Below the pieces are notes generated by a model. It saw nothing but the letters and a program-made list of their open reading frames with translations, was not told where the DNA came from and did not search any database. From the NCBI RefSeq assembly GCF_963855985.1, contig NC_087096.1, positions 9,734,001 through 9,798,000 of the forward strand: DNA of 64,000 bases, given 5' to 3'. The stretch comes from Ostrinia nubilalis. Lineage: Eukaryota; Arthropoda; Insecta; Lepidoptera; Crambidae. The position numbers and the translations under genes were made by a program. Shown piece by piece: positions 1 to 13,432 of this stretch. Each line of letters starts with the position of its first letter. Within the stretch, counting starts at the first letter, position 1.

Positions 1-268
1 TAGAACGGCTTTTGTTTGGTCGGCTTCACGCAAGCACAAATCGATGCTCAATAATCATAACAAACATTGCAAGATTTATTGTTATTACGGGCTTAAAGAA
101 AAAATGTTGCTGCATGCAATAGCATTTTATAGCTGGAATAAAATACCTTAGATTGTTGCTAATATCGTATTAGTTCACATTATTAGTAAGTTATAAATAA
201 GTTATTTATTTTTTACTAAGAATGGTTTATTCATTTAAGAAATCAATACATTTGGCCCTGTTGTTATG
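1..268. other. AT-rich intergenic DNA, no gene seen
   Basis: No open frame, RNA gene or clear repeat is visible in this AT-rich stretch. Confidence 0.5.
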
Positions 269-395
269 TCATCATCATTATCTCAGCCATAGGACGTCCA
301 CTGCTGAACATAGGCCTCCCCCAATGCTTTCCAAGCTACCCGGTTGGTGGCGGCCTGCGTCCAGCGCCTTCCTGCTACCTTTATGATGTCGTCGC
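269..395 (-). repeat. Truncated lepidopteran LINE 3' end
   Basis: Reads on the plus strand as a CATCATCAT tail followed by the CCATAGGACGTCCACTGC core, so the copy points to the minus strand. The same family occurs at 10789-11109 and 22170-22335 (with target duplications) and as a coding C-terminus at 51780-52100. This copy keeps only the last ~125 bp. Confidence 0.75.
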
Positions 396-2625
396 CTGTT
401 GTTATGTGCCTTGACACAACAAACTTCTAAATATGATGGATAACGTTTGGTGGTGGCTAGCCAATATAATTTAAGAATTTAATTTCAAGCTTACATACCT
501 ACTCACTCGTCAACGTAATGCACAACCTCTTTGTTTTCTTTCTTTTGAGATGCTCTAAATCGCTCTACCATATCCATTTAAGTAGAGTACTAAGTAATGA
601 CAGTAGTGTAAAGTAAATTGTGAATAGCGATGATGAATTTGCAAAAAAGTTAAAATATATGCTGTATGTAGAAATAAAGCTTTGAGAGTAAAATATGAAG
701 TTTCAAAGCAAAACTTATATCCCTATGCATATTCAAAAGTTAAATGTATCCAGTAACATGCTGCAAGCGATATAGGGTCATAACGCTTAACACATAATAA
801 TTAAAAATGCCCGAGCGTCTTTAAGAAAATTATCGAGCGACCTCAGAACCTATAGATCGTTATTGCATAACCCCAGCTTAATATTTATTCGATTGTGTGC
901 GGCCCATACTTTCACTTTTGCGGCCGTAAGAAAAGTCATGTGATGCGATAGAGGGGCTGTGTGAATTTTCCGTCTATTTGGGCCGATTGCTAAAGAACAA
1001 GAGCTAGATTATAACTGAGATTGTTCAAAATTGCCGATTGTTTTAAACGCAGAAGGTCAAGGAGATTAATTCTTTGACTGTTTTGTTTAAGATCAATTAT
1101 TTTATTTTAAATTCGTCGAGGCAGGTCTAATTGGCCGAATGCAAAGTTGCAAGAATTGTAGCGTTACTTGAGATAAGATAAGACATGTGAAGTGACCTAA
1201 TTTTTAAAGTATGCAGCTTTTATTCAAAGCAGCTTGAAGTGCTCTTAAATAATGTAGAAGTATGATAGTTGGCTTTAATAATAATTTACGTAGGTAAAGT
1301 TTTACTACTACTAATAATAATGAGCAACGACAAAAAGACTTCATAGAATGTCAAAAACCAAAGCTCAATGCTCTTTAATTAATTACATAATTTCTATCAT
1401 ACTTTGGGGGAGGCGCTTGTCCAGCACTGGACGTCATTTGGCTGGAACGAACGAACGAGCGATATCATTACCTATCCCCTCATTAACCCTTATGAATTAT
1501 GGGGTTATGATCTGTTATGAAATAAAAAACGTGATTCTATTTTAGACTGACATGATGGCACATTAGTCAGTTGTTTACAAACAATGCACTCGATTTCGCT
1601 TCACAAACATGACCAATGTTAACACACCGTAACTATAGTGTCAATCTGACATTATTAAGAGAAAGCGGCTAAAGAGCAGCCGAAGTTGATCTTACTATGA
1701 CATCATCTCACAAGTGGGTGTGTACTGTGTGTGTATACCTACAGAATCCTTACAACAGGCTAAAACAAAAATATTGGAAGTAGGTGCATTTTGAAGTCGA
1801 ATTAAAAATCAATTTAACTCAAATTACGTGACTTGATACTAAATACTGATGCACAGGACATCTGGTCATTTTTTTCTCAAAATAATACGCTTTTTGTACC
1901 TGAAATTTACCTATTTGTGTCGTCATGTAGTTAAGTTTTGACATTGGAAAGGTTAAACAGATTTATGTATATTCACACTGTTTACTTGTTACATCCGTTT
2001 TTCAAATTAACCAAAAACATTAACTCAAAAATACACAAGTATCAAGTACTGACTTAAAGATTTGCATTGCTATCCATTTTCATCATTTGGTCTTAACTGC
2101 TAGCTAGTTACAGACTAATAAATATTACAATATAAAATATCAAACCAACTTCAATATGCAAAGTTATTTTGTGTACAAGGGCCATGCATTTTACATACGA
2201 GTACCTTTTAAAAATAATTATTTTACTACCATTTCGAGTTTAACATAAATTGTGTATTTCTTTATACGTAAAAATAATGACGTACCTAATTATGTAATTA
2301 CGAAAACATTCGTTATGTTAAAGCAATATTGTCGATTTTCACTTGACCACGTGACAGCTGCGCGTACGCATTCGTCAAGCTTTCCGCAGGACAAAGAGGG
2401 TCACTTTCGGCCTTTGTGGGCATGTTTGAGGATGAGGTTTGCATCCGTGTGTTTTAAATATTAAAGTCATATTGGAAAGCCAGCGTTAGTTTATTTTTAA
2501 AGACGTGATTTCAATGCTGCATATTAGTTTAAGTTGGTTTAAGGGTCGCCTAAGAGTATGTTTCTGGATCTTTTTTAATGAGTATTAGTAATTTGTAGTG
2601 TACAAATTCCAATTTAAATAACTCA
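396..2625. other. Intergenic DNA, one tiny LINE relic
   Basis: No convincing gene. The only recognisable piece is at 1404-1448 (GGGGGAGGCGCTTGTCCAG followed by CACTGGACGTCA), a short fragment of the lepidopteran LINE 3' end. The open frames at 1348-1545 and 2252-2464 lack coding character. Confidence 0.5.
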
Positions 2626-2817
2626 AAGGTGACTGACTGACTGACTGACATAGTGATCTTTCAACGCACAGCCCAAACCACTGGACGGATCGGGCTGAAA
2701 TTTGGCATGCAGGTAGATGTTATGACGTAGGCATCCACTAAGAAAGGATTTTATGAAACTCCACCCCTAAGGGGGTAAAACGGGATCCACGCGTACGAAG
2801 TCGCGGGCGGCCGCTAG
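2626..2817 (+). mobile_element. Non-autonomous Helitron-type repeat, 3' part
   Basis: Begins with a TGAC tandem stretch and ends GCGGGCGGCCGCTAG followed by T. A GC-rich 3' end with terminal CTAG next to a T target base is the usual lepidopteran Helitron 3' end. A second copy (19406-19607) is nearly identical over ~185 bp and a decayed one lies at 5834-5960. Confidence 0.65.
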
Positions 2818-3484
2818 TATTTCCATAAGCTCCTTTTGCTGTAGGTATGAGTCGTATTAAGTAATCATGAATACAATATCACGTTAACCAAATAAACCTT
2901 CATTATTTTGTATTTTTTACGTGACAGGTATTGCATTTATGATGTTTGTTTACAAGTTTGGCTAGTTTTTAGCATATATTAGTGCATTTAGAGCCGTCAG
3001 CGTCACTGACCTAAATACAATATTATAGATACGTACACAAAGTTCATAACTATCCTTAATTAATATGTTTTATAACATAATTAAAAGTTTAACTGCAAAA
3101 TTTAGTGTGATATGCTGTGATTATTTTACGACCACCTACTTACTAATAAGTATTTTAAAATAATTGTAAGTCTCGTAATGTTACATTGTGTAAATATGAA
3201 CTTTTAATTAAAATTTCAATATTTTGTGAATTTGTGTTGTTTTCCAACAGACGTAATTTTCTGCTGAAGGTCTATCAACATCGATTCCAGGTAATCGCTT
3301 TAACAAAATCGTGCATCAAAATAATTTGGCCAATGCGGAAACAATTGCGAATATTATTAAATTAAACAAGATTTGTTTAGGATCCATCTGATTGTAGTCA
3401 GGGTCGGTGACCCGCGGAGAAGGGACATCGCCAAGGATGCGCGTGCGCGGCGCTCGTGACTCGCGCGGGTATTGTTAGAGGCTC

Positions 3485-3617
3485 GCCGATATATGACGAG
3501 TTGGGGGTTGTGTCTGTTCAAATTCCAATTCTTTATTAGATTAAACGTCCCAATGGCTTGCCCTACTACCACTTCGGGAAAACTTATCAGGTGGTGCTGA
3601 GAAGTGGCGGAAGAAAC
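3485..3617 (-). repeat. LINE 3' UTR fragment
   Basis: The segment ending in GGTGCTGAGAAGTGGCGG is the reverse complement of the 3' UTR type seen at 63600-63797 (GCGGCGCTTCTTCTCAGCAC), so this is probably a short piece of a Jockey-like LINE tail. It abuts the MITE that starts at 3621. Confidence 0.45.
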
Positions 3618-3620
3618 TTA

Positions 3621-3732
3621 TGCCCGTTTTCAACATCAATCCCTAATTTTTAAGTGACCCCTATGACAACAAAATTCTTGTTATTTGTTACCACAGGGGT
3701 CACTTAAAAATTAGGGATTGATGGTACGGGCA
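3621..3732. mobile_element. PIF/Harbinger-type MITE, copy 1
   Basis: A 112-bp near-palindrome running from TGCCCGTTTTCA to CGGGCA; the arms share ATCAATCCCTAATTTTTAAG. It is flanked by TTA on both sides (3618-3620 and 3733-3735). A 3-bp TTA duplication suits PIF/Harbinger elements. A second copy with the same flanking triplet is at 30804-30918. Confidence 0.75.
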
Positions 3733-3735
3733 TTA

Positions 3736-5833
3736 GTCACTTTTATCAGCCTGTTGCTTGAAAAAAAAAACAATCTAATTATCTTATCCCTCTCCGCCGT
3801 TTCGATCTTGGCAGAGCGGTTGTAGTTATTTTGAGGTGTGCACGAAGAAGTGCATACAACACTCCGTAGGATCTCCCGCAATCTATCTACATATCTCTTA
3901 CAGTCTGGGACTTGTATAAGTGCCCTGAAAGGGCCCACTGTATTTGTAGGTCCTTTTCAGGGCAAAAGATGAATATGAATTTTATTTCACTGATGAAGTC
4001 TGAAAATAGGGTTTTTTATCTTAGAGCCTTCGTTAGAAAAACAACACCACCACATATACATACAATGTCGATGTAGATCACAGTGTCTCTACAAGTAAAG
4101 CCACTTGAAAATACTAGTATTCAATACGTGGATAGTTGTGGTAGCTAACCGTTGGGTAATCTAAGTAAATCGCTCCGCTGCGGTAATGCAACTTATCGCG
4201 TTGGGAGTCATTTATTTCCAATACTAGCACAAGTACAACACTAGTGGAGTAACCACCGAGTTTACGTTAAAGTTAAGTACTTCACCGCTGTAACGCAATT
4301 AAATTAAACAATTTTTTTTTAAATTACAAATCTGAAATAGAATGGGATTAATGTATGAAAATGTTTTTCGAAGATTTTCTTAAGGGCCTTATGGCCTAAG
4401 GCCATCTTCAACACTTAAGGCTCGCTGTATTTTGAAACTCTTAAATCTATTTACATAAATTAGTTAAATTACTGAATTCCTCCGACTTGAATCTAATTTT
4501 GACTATTAATTTATTAGACGTGAAAAGGAGCTATTTGTATGGTAAAAGCTTCTGTGCAAGACTTCTTTGTGCATTCGATTAATTACCCGATTTTATTTTT
4601 GTCTTGATTAAAGCTTATTCATAAAACTTTAACGAATATAAAAAAATATCCAGTTCGCCAGATTTGTGCTCATATGAGATTCGAAATCGACGAATGATCC
4701 AATATCAATTATTATTTCGGTGAATTGGGTTTTAGGTATTATAATCACAACACCCGATAAACTTACCTATTCAATTAATTCTTAAAATACCTTAATCAAT
4801 TCTCTCAGAATATTGTTATTAGTAGTAATATCCTCATGGCTTTTGCAAAAGCATGTGACTCGTTAAAAATCCATGAGGATGCGCGGAATTTTCATATTTG
4901 TCATACTTTTCAAGAGAATCTGGAGATGAGCGAGATTAATAAAGTTATATTTTTTTTCGCCGTCCGGGTTCATTAAACCGGATTCTAAAGTGTTTTGACC
5001 CTCACATCACAAGACCATCTCAAGTCTAGTGGAGTAAAAAACAAAGTTTATACGTCGGCTGATCGAGTGCTATTAAAAATTAATTAAAAATAAGAATACA
5101 TTACTGAAGATCCCGTGATTGCAAAAAGTTTGCATTCAAGGTCACTGAAGGGTTTTGGCACGTTTTTCTAGGCGGAAAGACTCAAAAAGTTACTAGTTGG
5201 TAACTAGGCATTTCTTGTTCGAATACTCTTAAAACGAATGGAGATAAAACATCAAAGTCAAGATATCGTCAAAGATTATCAGTAAAGGCAGTAAAGTGCA
5301 AACCTTAGGACTTGTTGCACCCCATATAGTATAATAAATGACTTTAATTAATCAATATACATAATAACTTTTTATTAATTAAAAGCTTAGGTAGGCAGAT
5401 GCAAATGTGAATAAAGACATGCAAAAATACTGTCATACTGATATAACACGCAAACACAGTCCTATGTATTTTTCTGTACTGCGTCTGTCACCACGATTTG
5501 CCGTTAGGAAATATTTTTTACCTCGACAAATCAATAGGAGCCTAAGTAATTGGTTAATTTCAACGGCTATTGTCTAGTAATTATCTGTAAAGTCTCCTCT
5601 TAATCAAAGGTTCTGTGGGCTGACATAGCTCAAAATAATTGTCTAAAAGTAATTACCGTGTAGCCTGCACTTAGGTTGGACTGTGTCATAAAATGTGTTT
5701 AAGTTAACTTGACTTTGGGAGAGCATAAAGGGAGTTAGACTGATTGAAATAAGAGGGAGCAGCCTCTTATGTGACGGGAAAAACTGATAAAATGACACTT
5801 GAAAATTGTTTATTTGTCTCCATCTATATCTAT
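3736..5833. other. Intergenic DNA, no gene seen
   Basis: AT-rich. The 3780-3960 part is more balanced in composition and shares a short motif (GTATAAGTGCCCTGAAAGGG-like) with 37825-37855, in opposite orientation, so it is probably repeat-derived. No coding frame is convincing. Confidence 0.4.
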
Positions 5834-5960
5834 AAAAGGTCACTGATTGACTGACTGACTGACTCACTGATTTCGTTATGAGTGCATAACGAAATCTCAG
5901 AAGGGGTTCCTTTTAGAACGTAGGTGCTCACTAAGAATGGATTTTACGCCGGCCGCTTAG
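5834..5960 (+). repeat. Decayed Helitron relic
   Basis: Has the same GACTGACTGACTGA start and a degraded GCCGGCCGCTTAG end as the copies at 2626 and 19406, with the middle mostly deleted. Confidence 0.5.
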
Positions 5961-8019
5961 ATTAAATATTGGGGTCATTCATATGTATCCATGTGTATCT
6001 TATTATTATGTTAAAGAACAAAGCTTTAAGCTTAAAGCTAAATTTGTTAACGCTTAATTAAAGAGTCAATTCTGTATTTCGTCTTAGCTTCGTAGAGTTG
6101 TGGATTCGATTGGCTTTTCTATTTGTGCTGTGACTTGGGCAGCTTCTGCGGGTCATGTGATTCGCATTATGACACGTAAAGCGAGCCAACCGGTTTGCGA
6201 CACCGATAAAAATGTCTTTGCCTTACGTAATGGACCAACAACTGCTTTTAGACCAATCTGCAGTGTTTCGCCAAATAACTGGGATCAATAAAATTCGCTG
6301 AATTATTCATTGGATTGGCGTCTGCTAGATGTTTTCTTTTCATTGCATACGTTAATTAAAATTTTGTTTCTAAGCAACGAAGAAATAAGAAATTTTTGAA
6401 AATGGTTTCTTGTTTACCTTTCAGAAAGAGGCAGTAAACTACACTGTCCTAATGGATGTGATAGTTTTAGGAAAAGGTTTAAACAGCAAGAACAAATTAA
6501 AAAAAAAAACAAATAAAGCTTCTCTTTATAAGCCTGCTATTTTGTAAACAACCGCGATAGATTGAGGGGTAACTATGTTTGACTCTAGAGACCTTTTTTC
6601 CTAAGTAGGTCATTTTCCTGAAAGTTTCATTAATGTATTTTTTTTCTATATTTTGCAGCAGTCTAGTTCATTCTTTGGTTATAGCTGAAGGCCAAAGTTG
6701 AGTAATACCTATTTTAAATGGTAAAATATTATTAACAAAAAATATTGTTAGCCGTTTTTGCAGTCATTTTATGAATTAAAAAGGATGTGGATATTGCAAT
6801 GCTAATATTATTTAAAACGAGTTGCTAACCTGCAAACTTCACTTCTGCAGTCTTATACTCACTTCTCACTCATCGATATCGTTAAAAGCCGTTCAAACCT
6901 AAGTGAATGGATCGAGCCCTAAGCATCCCTGTTGCAACGCCGCTAAAGTTGGAGAAAGTCCGCATTCTTCCGCACTGCAACCGCCGTGCGACTCGAGTCA
7001 TATGACTGCGCACACACGTGCGGTCACGTAAACACGGTGTGTGGGTGATATAGTGCGGTACTCCATTGGCTACGGCTGTAAAATAGTAAAAGGAGTATAC
7101 AGGGTGTGAAAAATAGGTTGGCAAATACAGAGAACTCGTGATAAACGCGTCAAAGAAAAGCAAAAACGTCAGTTGCGATTTTTTCAGATTTTTCTTTAGG
7201 TTATCTGTGACTATATCTGTCAGAGATCTCTATTATTAAATTAGTTTAGGAGTTTACATTAAACATAAAGAAGTAAATTAAATTATTATTATTATTTAGC
7301 TCTGTGCCTGAACTAGGTTATTGACCTATATTCACTTATACATCTTATGAATATGTTATGAAAAACCGGTGGGAGCTTTATTTTCTTTAGCATTCCATAA
7401 ATAGTTGCCGTTTATAGTTCAGAATAAGATAGCAGGGATTCCCCGCAAGATATTTTTGCAACCATCCAACTTTTAAGAGCCATTTTACATTTTCGTGCGA
7501 ATTTATAAGATTTTGGAAGCATGAATTACTATCTTAAGCAACACCCAGAGATTATTTAATAACTGCGAAAGATAGGTCAATCCTTGGCGTTGACCATTAA
7601 TGAAACGGATTTACTAAAACTCTTTTGCTTAATTCACAGTGCCCCATCTCCCACAACCATTTTACGGAAAAATTGCCGCAGACTCATTTTCAAAGTCCTG
7701 TATCTATTATTTATGCTCGTATAATAAGCTTAAAAATATATAGTAATCATCGGACATATATTCTTGTAGTCCATTAATGAAATAGATTCTTGAATTTCAT
7801 TACCATTATTGAGTAAAATCTAAAAATAATTTGGCAAATTTGAAGATTAACGTCACATTTTGATCGTGGTTTTTGGTTTAAAAACACAGCAATAACTGCA
7901 ATAAAAGTATCCCAAAATAAAGAATATTCATTGTAGAATTGATTTCTACAGTTATTGTTTAAATATTAGTAACCACTTTGTCAAAATATTGATGTGAATA
8001 TCAGTATAAATTACAATGC
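5961..8019. other. Intergenic DNA with one CpG-richer patch
   Basis: No gene supported. At 6950-7045 there is a GC- and CpG-richer patch with E-box-like CACGTG and CATATG hexamers, followed at 7097 by TATACAGGGTGTG, which looks like one end of a Tc1/mariner-type TIR without a clear partner. Confidence 0.4.
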
Positions 8020-8190
8020 GCAAGCCGACATCGATTAGTATGGCGCGAGCGCCCGTCAAGGCAGGACCTGTGTCATTTTTCCCGCCGTGACGTTTACGTG
8101 CGTTCGTGTCGTGAAGCGGTGATTTGTACGGCGACCAAATACATTTGATACTATGCCGAGAGGCTGTTTCGAGTCGGCCGGTCGAGCAGA
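8020..8190. other. GC-rich CpG-containing block, function unknown
   Basis: A ~170-bp island with many CpGs in otherwise AT-rich DNA (for example GCGCGAGCGCCC and TTACGTGCGTTCGTG). It contains a TGACGTTTACG stretch and no long open frame. It could be a promoter, a 5' non-coding exon of a gene outside the window, or a repeat fragment; the sequence alone does not decide. Confidence 0.3.
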
Positions 8191-8466
8191 AATTGAAATG
8201 ATGAATTTTAATTTCTTTGACGGATCTGGGTGTAACTATGTATAATATGTAGGTACCATGTATTTAATTTAATAAATAAATTATAAAAAAGTATATCCAT
8301 TATGCTAGCACCCTTAACACAAGCATATTATTGGTTGCCTACTTTTGGACTAGATGGCGCTGTGAAATTGTCCAAAGATTTGTTTATTTATTTATCCGCT
8401 TTGAGTTTTGTTTCGTGAAGAAGAAAAAGAAGCGTTTTGTTTCGAGAGGGAAGCTTTGTTGTTAAA

Positions 8467-9853
8467 TCTATACTAATAAAAGAGGAAAGATTTAATTGTT
8501 TGTTTGGAGGCAATAGGCTCCGAAAAAAAATTCTTTCACGATTTAGAATCCTAATTTTTTTCTATGTAGGCTATAAAATATTTTCAAAAACTTTAGTCCA
8601 AAATCTTTGATAAAATTCGACGTTTAATAAATAAATTAGATAACATATTATTAATACTTTTTTTTTTCAGTACGGTTTTAGTACTTGTTTTTCAGAAATT
8701 CTACGATTTAACTAAACTTCTAAAGTGTTTATATTTTATGCATAATTTATTAACTTCTAAAATATACATAATATCCTATTGACAGATGACGTGCTTCGTA
8801 TTTTATTAAAATTATTATTACCTGACTAGGTTAAAAAGGTGTGGAATGTTATTTGGGAGATAACTTGGTTCCATAGAAATATAGAGAGATGCTAAGAATG
8901 CGCTGAGTTCGAAACTCAGTGTCGTATTAGAAATTCACACACACAAAGAAATCAAATTATGTGCTCATTATCCACTGCAGTATCAGTATTCAACGTCCGA
9001 ATAATCTTTAGTACTATTCAAGCAATATAAACTGTTTACATAATGACGTCGCTACTGTCATCATTGCTTTCACAAGCAATATGTTCCAATTTGTCCCTTG
9101 TCACATTTCCCTTTAGTTTCTGTGATCTGTGCTTGTTTCTAAGTTGATATCAATGAAATATTCCTTAGTACTTTTGATTTAAATTTTTTTTTTATTTTGA
9201 CACGTGTTTGAAAAATCAAGGTCAGATTACAATAAAATAACAAGTGAAAACGTAACATTGCATTGCAACTCGCAATTTCGCAATATTGATGAGGAGATTC
9301 CATTGGAAAGTATGTATTCATTCCTAGGATTCCCCTAACACCATCAAATTCAAGAGAATTCAAGAGAGTGCAGTTTCACATCTCATGCTTAGGGACCACG
9401 GTTTAAAATAGTGTGGTTGCATAGAGCCTGCAACGGGCAACCGCGTGCACAGCTGCTCATACTAATTTTCGATACAAAAGCAAGTGTTGGCGCCCTCACG
9501 AGTTTTAGCGGAGTGCCATAAGGTAGCGGGAGTAGACTTAATGGAAATCTATGCTTCTCCGACGACCAGTTGTATGTGGAATACTCCAAAGTATGCGCAC
9601 ACAATAGCCTGGTGATTTTAGCATCTGAAAGAAAAACAAAAAAGAAATCTGCGGCAGGTGTAGTGTTTTAATTTTGTTTTAGAAAGATTCATAATTTTGT
9701 AAGTATTCAAATATTTAAACATAATAGTTTGTAGATTTTATATCAAAAAATATTATTATAATCATTTAACAAAATTAATTTTCTTAGAATATTTTAATTC
9801 TATTAGAACCATTTTCCACTTCATCGCAGAAGAAGTCGCGGGCAAAAAGCTAG
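8467..9853 (+). mobile_element. Non-autonomous Helitron, full length
   Basis: Starts TCTATACTAATAAAAGAGG directly after an A and ends GCAAAAAGCTAG directly before a T, matching Helitron termini (5' TC, 3' CTRR, A/T insertion site, no target duplication). About 1.39 kb. No Rep/helicase frame is present, so it is non-autonomous. The minus-strand frame at 9389-9604 lies inside and is not a convincing protein. Confidence 0.6.
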
Positions 9854-9867
9854 TATGAAATATGTAG

Positions 9868-10288
9868 TATTGCCCGCGGCTTCACCCGCTTGAAATTTAG
9901 TTTGTCACAGATCGTCATAAATTATAGCCTATCATTGTTATTCTGGTCGACGCCAGGGATGGATGAGCGTCGCTGTAGTTGGCGACAGGGTCTTCTGGTT
10001 TAGGGTTCATGGCGTAGGTCTCAGGCAAAATGAAATCCACTCGTAGAAATTAATAAACTCATTGTATTCACGAAAATCACACACAGCACTAGAGTCGTAT
10101 CGGAACTGAGTGAACCAAAGTTCTTGCGATAGGAACGTCCGACCCGAGTGATAGTTGAACACAGACTGCCTAGTACTGCTGTACTTTACTGTAAAGTTTC
10201 ATCAAAATCTGTTCAGTAGTTTTTGCGTGAAAGTGTAACAAACATCCAGACATCCACACAAACTTTCGTATTTATAATATTAGTAAGA
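9868..10288 (-). mobile_element. Helitron-like fragment, reverse orientation
   Basis: Plus-strand text begins with TTGCCCGCGGCTTCACCCGC (reverse of a lepidopteran Helitron 3' end) and ends near TATTTATAATATTAGTAAG (reverse of the TACTAATATTATAAATA 5' end). The common internal motif ATCTGTTCAGTAGTTTTTGC is present, as in the scrap at 18225-18262. Confidence 0.55.
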
Positions 10289-10776
10289 CTAGTAAGAAGT
10301 AAGATAGTAAGATGAATTATTTTAGTTATTTGTTTACTTATAATAATATTTATTTATTTATTTCTTAGCTCTATCTGATAATGGATCTGGAGGAGATGCA
10401 ATGGCCACCTCCGTAACAAAACAATAGAACCCTATGGAGTTTGGGCTTGTGCCTATTCGTGTTTCATTATGAATCGAAATATAAAAGACTTAATAAACTC
10501 TATTAAAAAGTTAAATTAATTTATCAAGTTTGAATACCTCATTCTACCTTAAAATTAATAACTTAAATCAAATCTTAATACGGTCACGGCTCAAGATTTT
10601 TTTGTCCATTTCAGCGTTCTTTTTACTCTTTTGACGTTGCGTTGACAGCTTTTACCTAAATTCGCGCGGAATATTTTTGTGAAATGGCTCTTAAGTTGTT
10701 TCTTTGTCTCATTCTCCTTTATTTCAGTATCAAACCAAATTATGCCTGATTTTTCTTCAAATATTTTCACCACATC
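10289..10776. other. Intergenic DNA, no gene seen
   Basis: AT-rich, without a recognisable gene. The minus-strand frame covering 10591-10962 runs across the border of the LINE insertion at 10789 and is therefore an artefact. Confidence 0.5.
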
Positions 10777-10788
10777 ACTCAGGGAACA

Positions 10789-11109
10789 TATGAGGAGATC
10801 CGTAAACGAACTAAAGTCGCTGACATAGCCCGACGGATCAGCAAGCTGAAGTGGCAGTGGGCAGGCAGGGCACATAGTACGCAGAACTGACGGCCGATGG
10901 GGCAGCAAGGTTCTGGAATGGAGGCCATGTATCGGAAAACGCAGCGTGGGACGTCCACCCACAAGGTGGACCGACGCAGGTCGTCGGTAAGGTAAAGGTA
11001 GCAGGAAGGCGCTTGATGCAGGCCGCTACCAACCGTGCGATGTGGAAGTCATTGGGGGAGGCCTATGTTCAGCAGTGGACGTCCCGAGGCTGAAATGATG
11101 ATGATGATG
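10789..11109 (+). mobile_element. 5'-truncated LINE with 12-bp target duplication
   Basis: A 321-bp retrocopy of a LINE 3' end. The first part translates as the C-terminus of a reverse transcriptase ORF (KRTKVADIARRISKLKWQWA). The end carries the CAGCAGTGGACGTC core and a (GAT)n tail. It is flanked by ACTCAGGGAACA at 10777-10788 and at 11110-11121, a clean target site duplication, so the insertion is fairly young. Confidence 0.9.
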
Positions 11110-11121
11110 ACTCAGGGAACA

Positions 11122-13334
11122 AAGGAGCAATCCTGGCAGTTAGATACCTTTGGCCTTATGTCATCTCAATTATTGTAATTTGTACGAGTATAAATAAATA
11201 TAATATATATAATCGTTAAGGATTGTATCCTTTATACTCAGTTTAGTATCATTGCGTAAGCTGCAAGGATGTTGTGTAGGTGTAGGTGGACAGATAAACG
11301 GTGGTCCTTTGTATGCTAATTGATATTATATCAAATCTATTCTGAAAGTTACAATAAGTTATAGTAATTTCGGATTACAAAAAAAAATACGCTCAACTTT
11401 ATTTAAATTTTAATTAAATACTTTACGAATTGACAGAGAACTCGAAAGCTTCATACGAATATTTCTACAAAAACTTATTTTTAGATTAAGTTTTTGGTCA
11501 TGAGAAAAGTAAGAAGAAAATTATTAAAATTACACTATGATTAAGTATTAAAATATAGGCGTGGCAAGCTGGTATTTGAGATATTTCAATACTTTGACAA
11601 AATAAGTATGCGTTTTAAATTAACATTTTTATGTTCAAAAATAAATAGGATTGATAAAACTTAAACGACACAATTAAAGTCTCATCTATAATTTCATGCT
11701 AATATATCACACAAAAATCAAGATTTAGCTTCCTTAAAAACTTGATAAATTATTTACCAACGTAAAGAATGAATTTGCATACAATTTTGATTATTATGTA
11801 ATATCATATTCAACAAAGGAATTTATCAACATTAATTTATTATAAGTATCGCATATATCGGTAGTACCTACATATAAAAAGAAATTAAAATCTAAAATTG
11901 TATAGGTACCTACAGTAGCAGCTTTGCCTTTGCAAAATTTGGGGTCACTTGATTTCTTACCAAAATAAAATACCTATCCCAATTGTTATCCACATAAGAT
12001 CATTTTTTTTATATAAAGGGTAGTTCAAGATTATGTAGTGTTATGAGCGACAAAAAAAACTAACCCTTGAAATGAGGCTCATCATACTTACTATTAATTA
12101 AGCTCTTCCAATGATATGCTATCACTCTCTGGCTAGAAAAGGGGGATATTGCTAATTAAATATAGCTAGACTAGTGTTGTTTATACTAACACAACTAAAT
12201 CTAAGCCTTATTAATATACCGAGCTAGTAGTCCAACATTCCTCAGCGGAATTCACAATGCGTTGCGAAAATCACGTAAACTGGGCTACGGTAGAGTCGTT
12301 ACGTAGAGTTTCGTAATAACATGTGTTCTTATTGACATAGAGCATCAGTTTCGTCTGCGTAACTTCAATTAAATTCACGTGATACTGGCAGTTTTGGACT
12401 TGCAAAACAAAAGATTAGTTTGTATTATTAATCTGAAGATATTAGGTAATTTGATTGTGTTCATTGATAGTTAGTTCGTGGTTATCGCCTGAATGGTGTG
12501 TTACTTTGTAAGGTGAGCACTGAGCATTAGTTTTGTTTCGATGCAGTCGATAGCAAATTAGACTTATTATTTTTGTTGCAAAATACCACCCTCTATAACG
12601 ACATACAGATTACATGCCACTCTTGTTAGCGGAGTTTTGGGCTGTGCAGCTGTGTAGGTTTGTTGTTGACACGATAAGAAGAAGAAGCTTGATGAGCTGT
12701 CGTTCCAATTGTTTAAACAATTTGTTTTCATTCATGAAATATCGTTTCTCTGGAAGGCACTTCCTAAATGCCTATATGCACAGCAAGCCTTGCTCACTAG
12801 GGATGTGCTGAGTTTACATGACAACAAACGGTACGTTTTGAGTCGTGGGTAAAACATTTATTATATTAATTCCAAGCCTTAATTGTGCATCTCAAAATTA
12901 GGTCAATGGTAATTTCTCACGATCATCAACTAATTAAATTAACTTCTTATTTAAAAGCTTTGGTATTACATAATGGTTTTCCCACATCGTTCAGTGCCTA
13001 TTATTGTAGTTCTCCAATATATCGACACATTAATTGGATGCGTGAGCGTGACAGATGCAAACTTGACCGCCTTATTGTTGGCTGGGTAAATGGTGGTAAA
13101 TCACAGCGAAGATGTTACCACAGAATACTTTATGCCTACTAGACATTTAGAGGTACAGTCGACAGCATACTAAGCTATATTATTTGCAAAATAGCACCTA
13201 TTGCAATTACGGAAGACGTTGTTTAGCTTCAGTCGTTAACACGAGTGACAGGTGCACTAACAAATGGTAGGTATTGTTAAAGCTGTGTTGAGGAATTCAA
13301 AAAGAGGAGAGCTGTGTGTTAAGGGTTCGATCGT
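11122..13334. other. AT-rich intergenic DNA, no gene seen
   Basis: No supported gene, RNA or complete repeat. Short frames at 12614-12811 and 12885-13142 show no protein-like pattern. Confidence 0.5.
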
Positions 13335-13432
13335 TTCAGTCGAATGACGTCCACTGCTGGATGAGGCCGGCGCAGGATCGGTCTTTGTGGAAATCTTTGG
13401 GGGAGGCCTTTGTCCAGCAGTGGACGTTAAAT
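13335..13432 (+). repeat. LINE 3' end fragment, rearranged
   Basis: Contains GGGGGAGGCCTTTGTCCAGC and CAGTGGACGTTA near 13398-13430 in plus orientation, and a reversed-looking ATGACGTCCACTGCTGGA at 13344. Two short LINE 3' scraps appear joined head to head. Confidence 0.5.

Noticed and set aside
10591..10962. Minus-strand 123-residue frame
   Set aside because: It crosses the target duplication and the LINE border, so it joins unrelated sequences.
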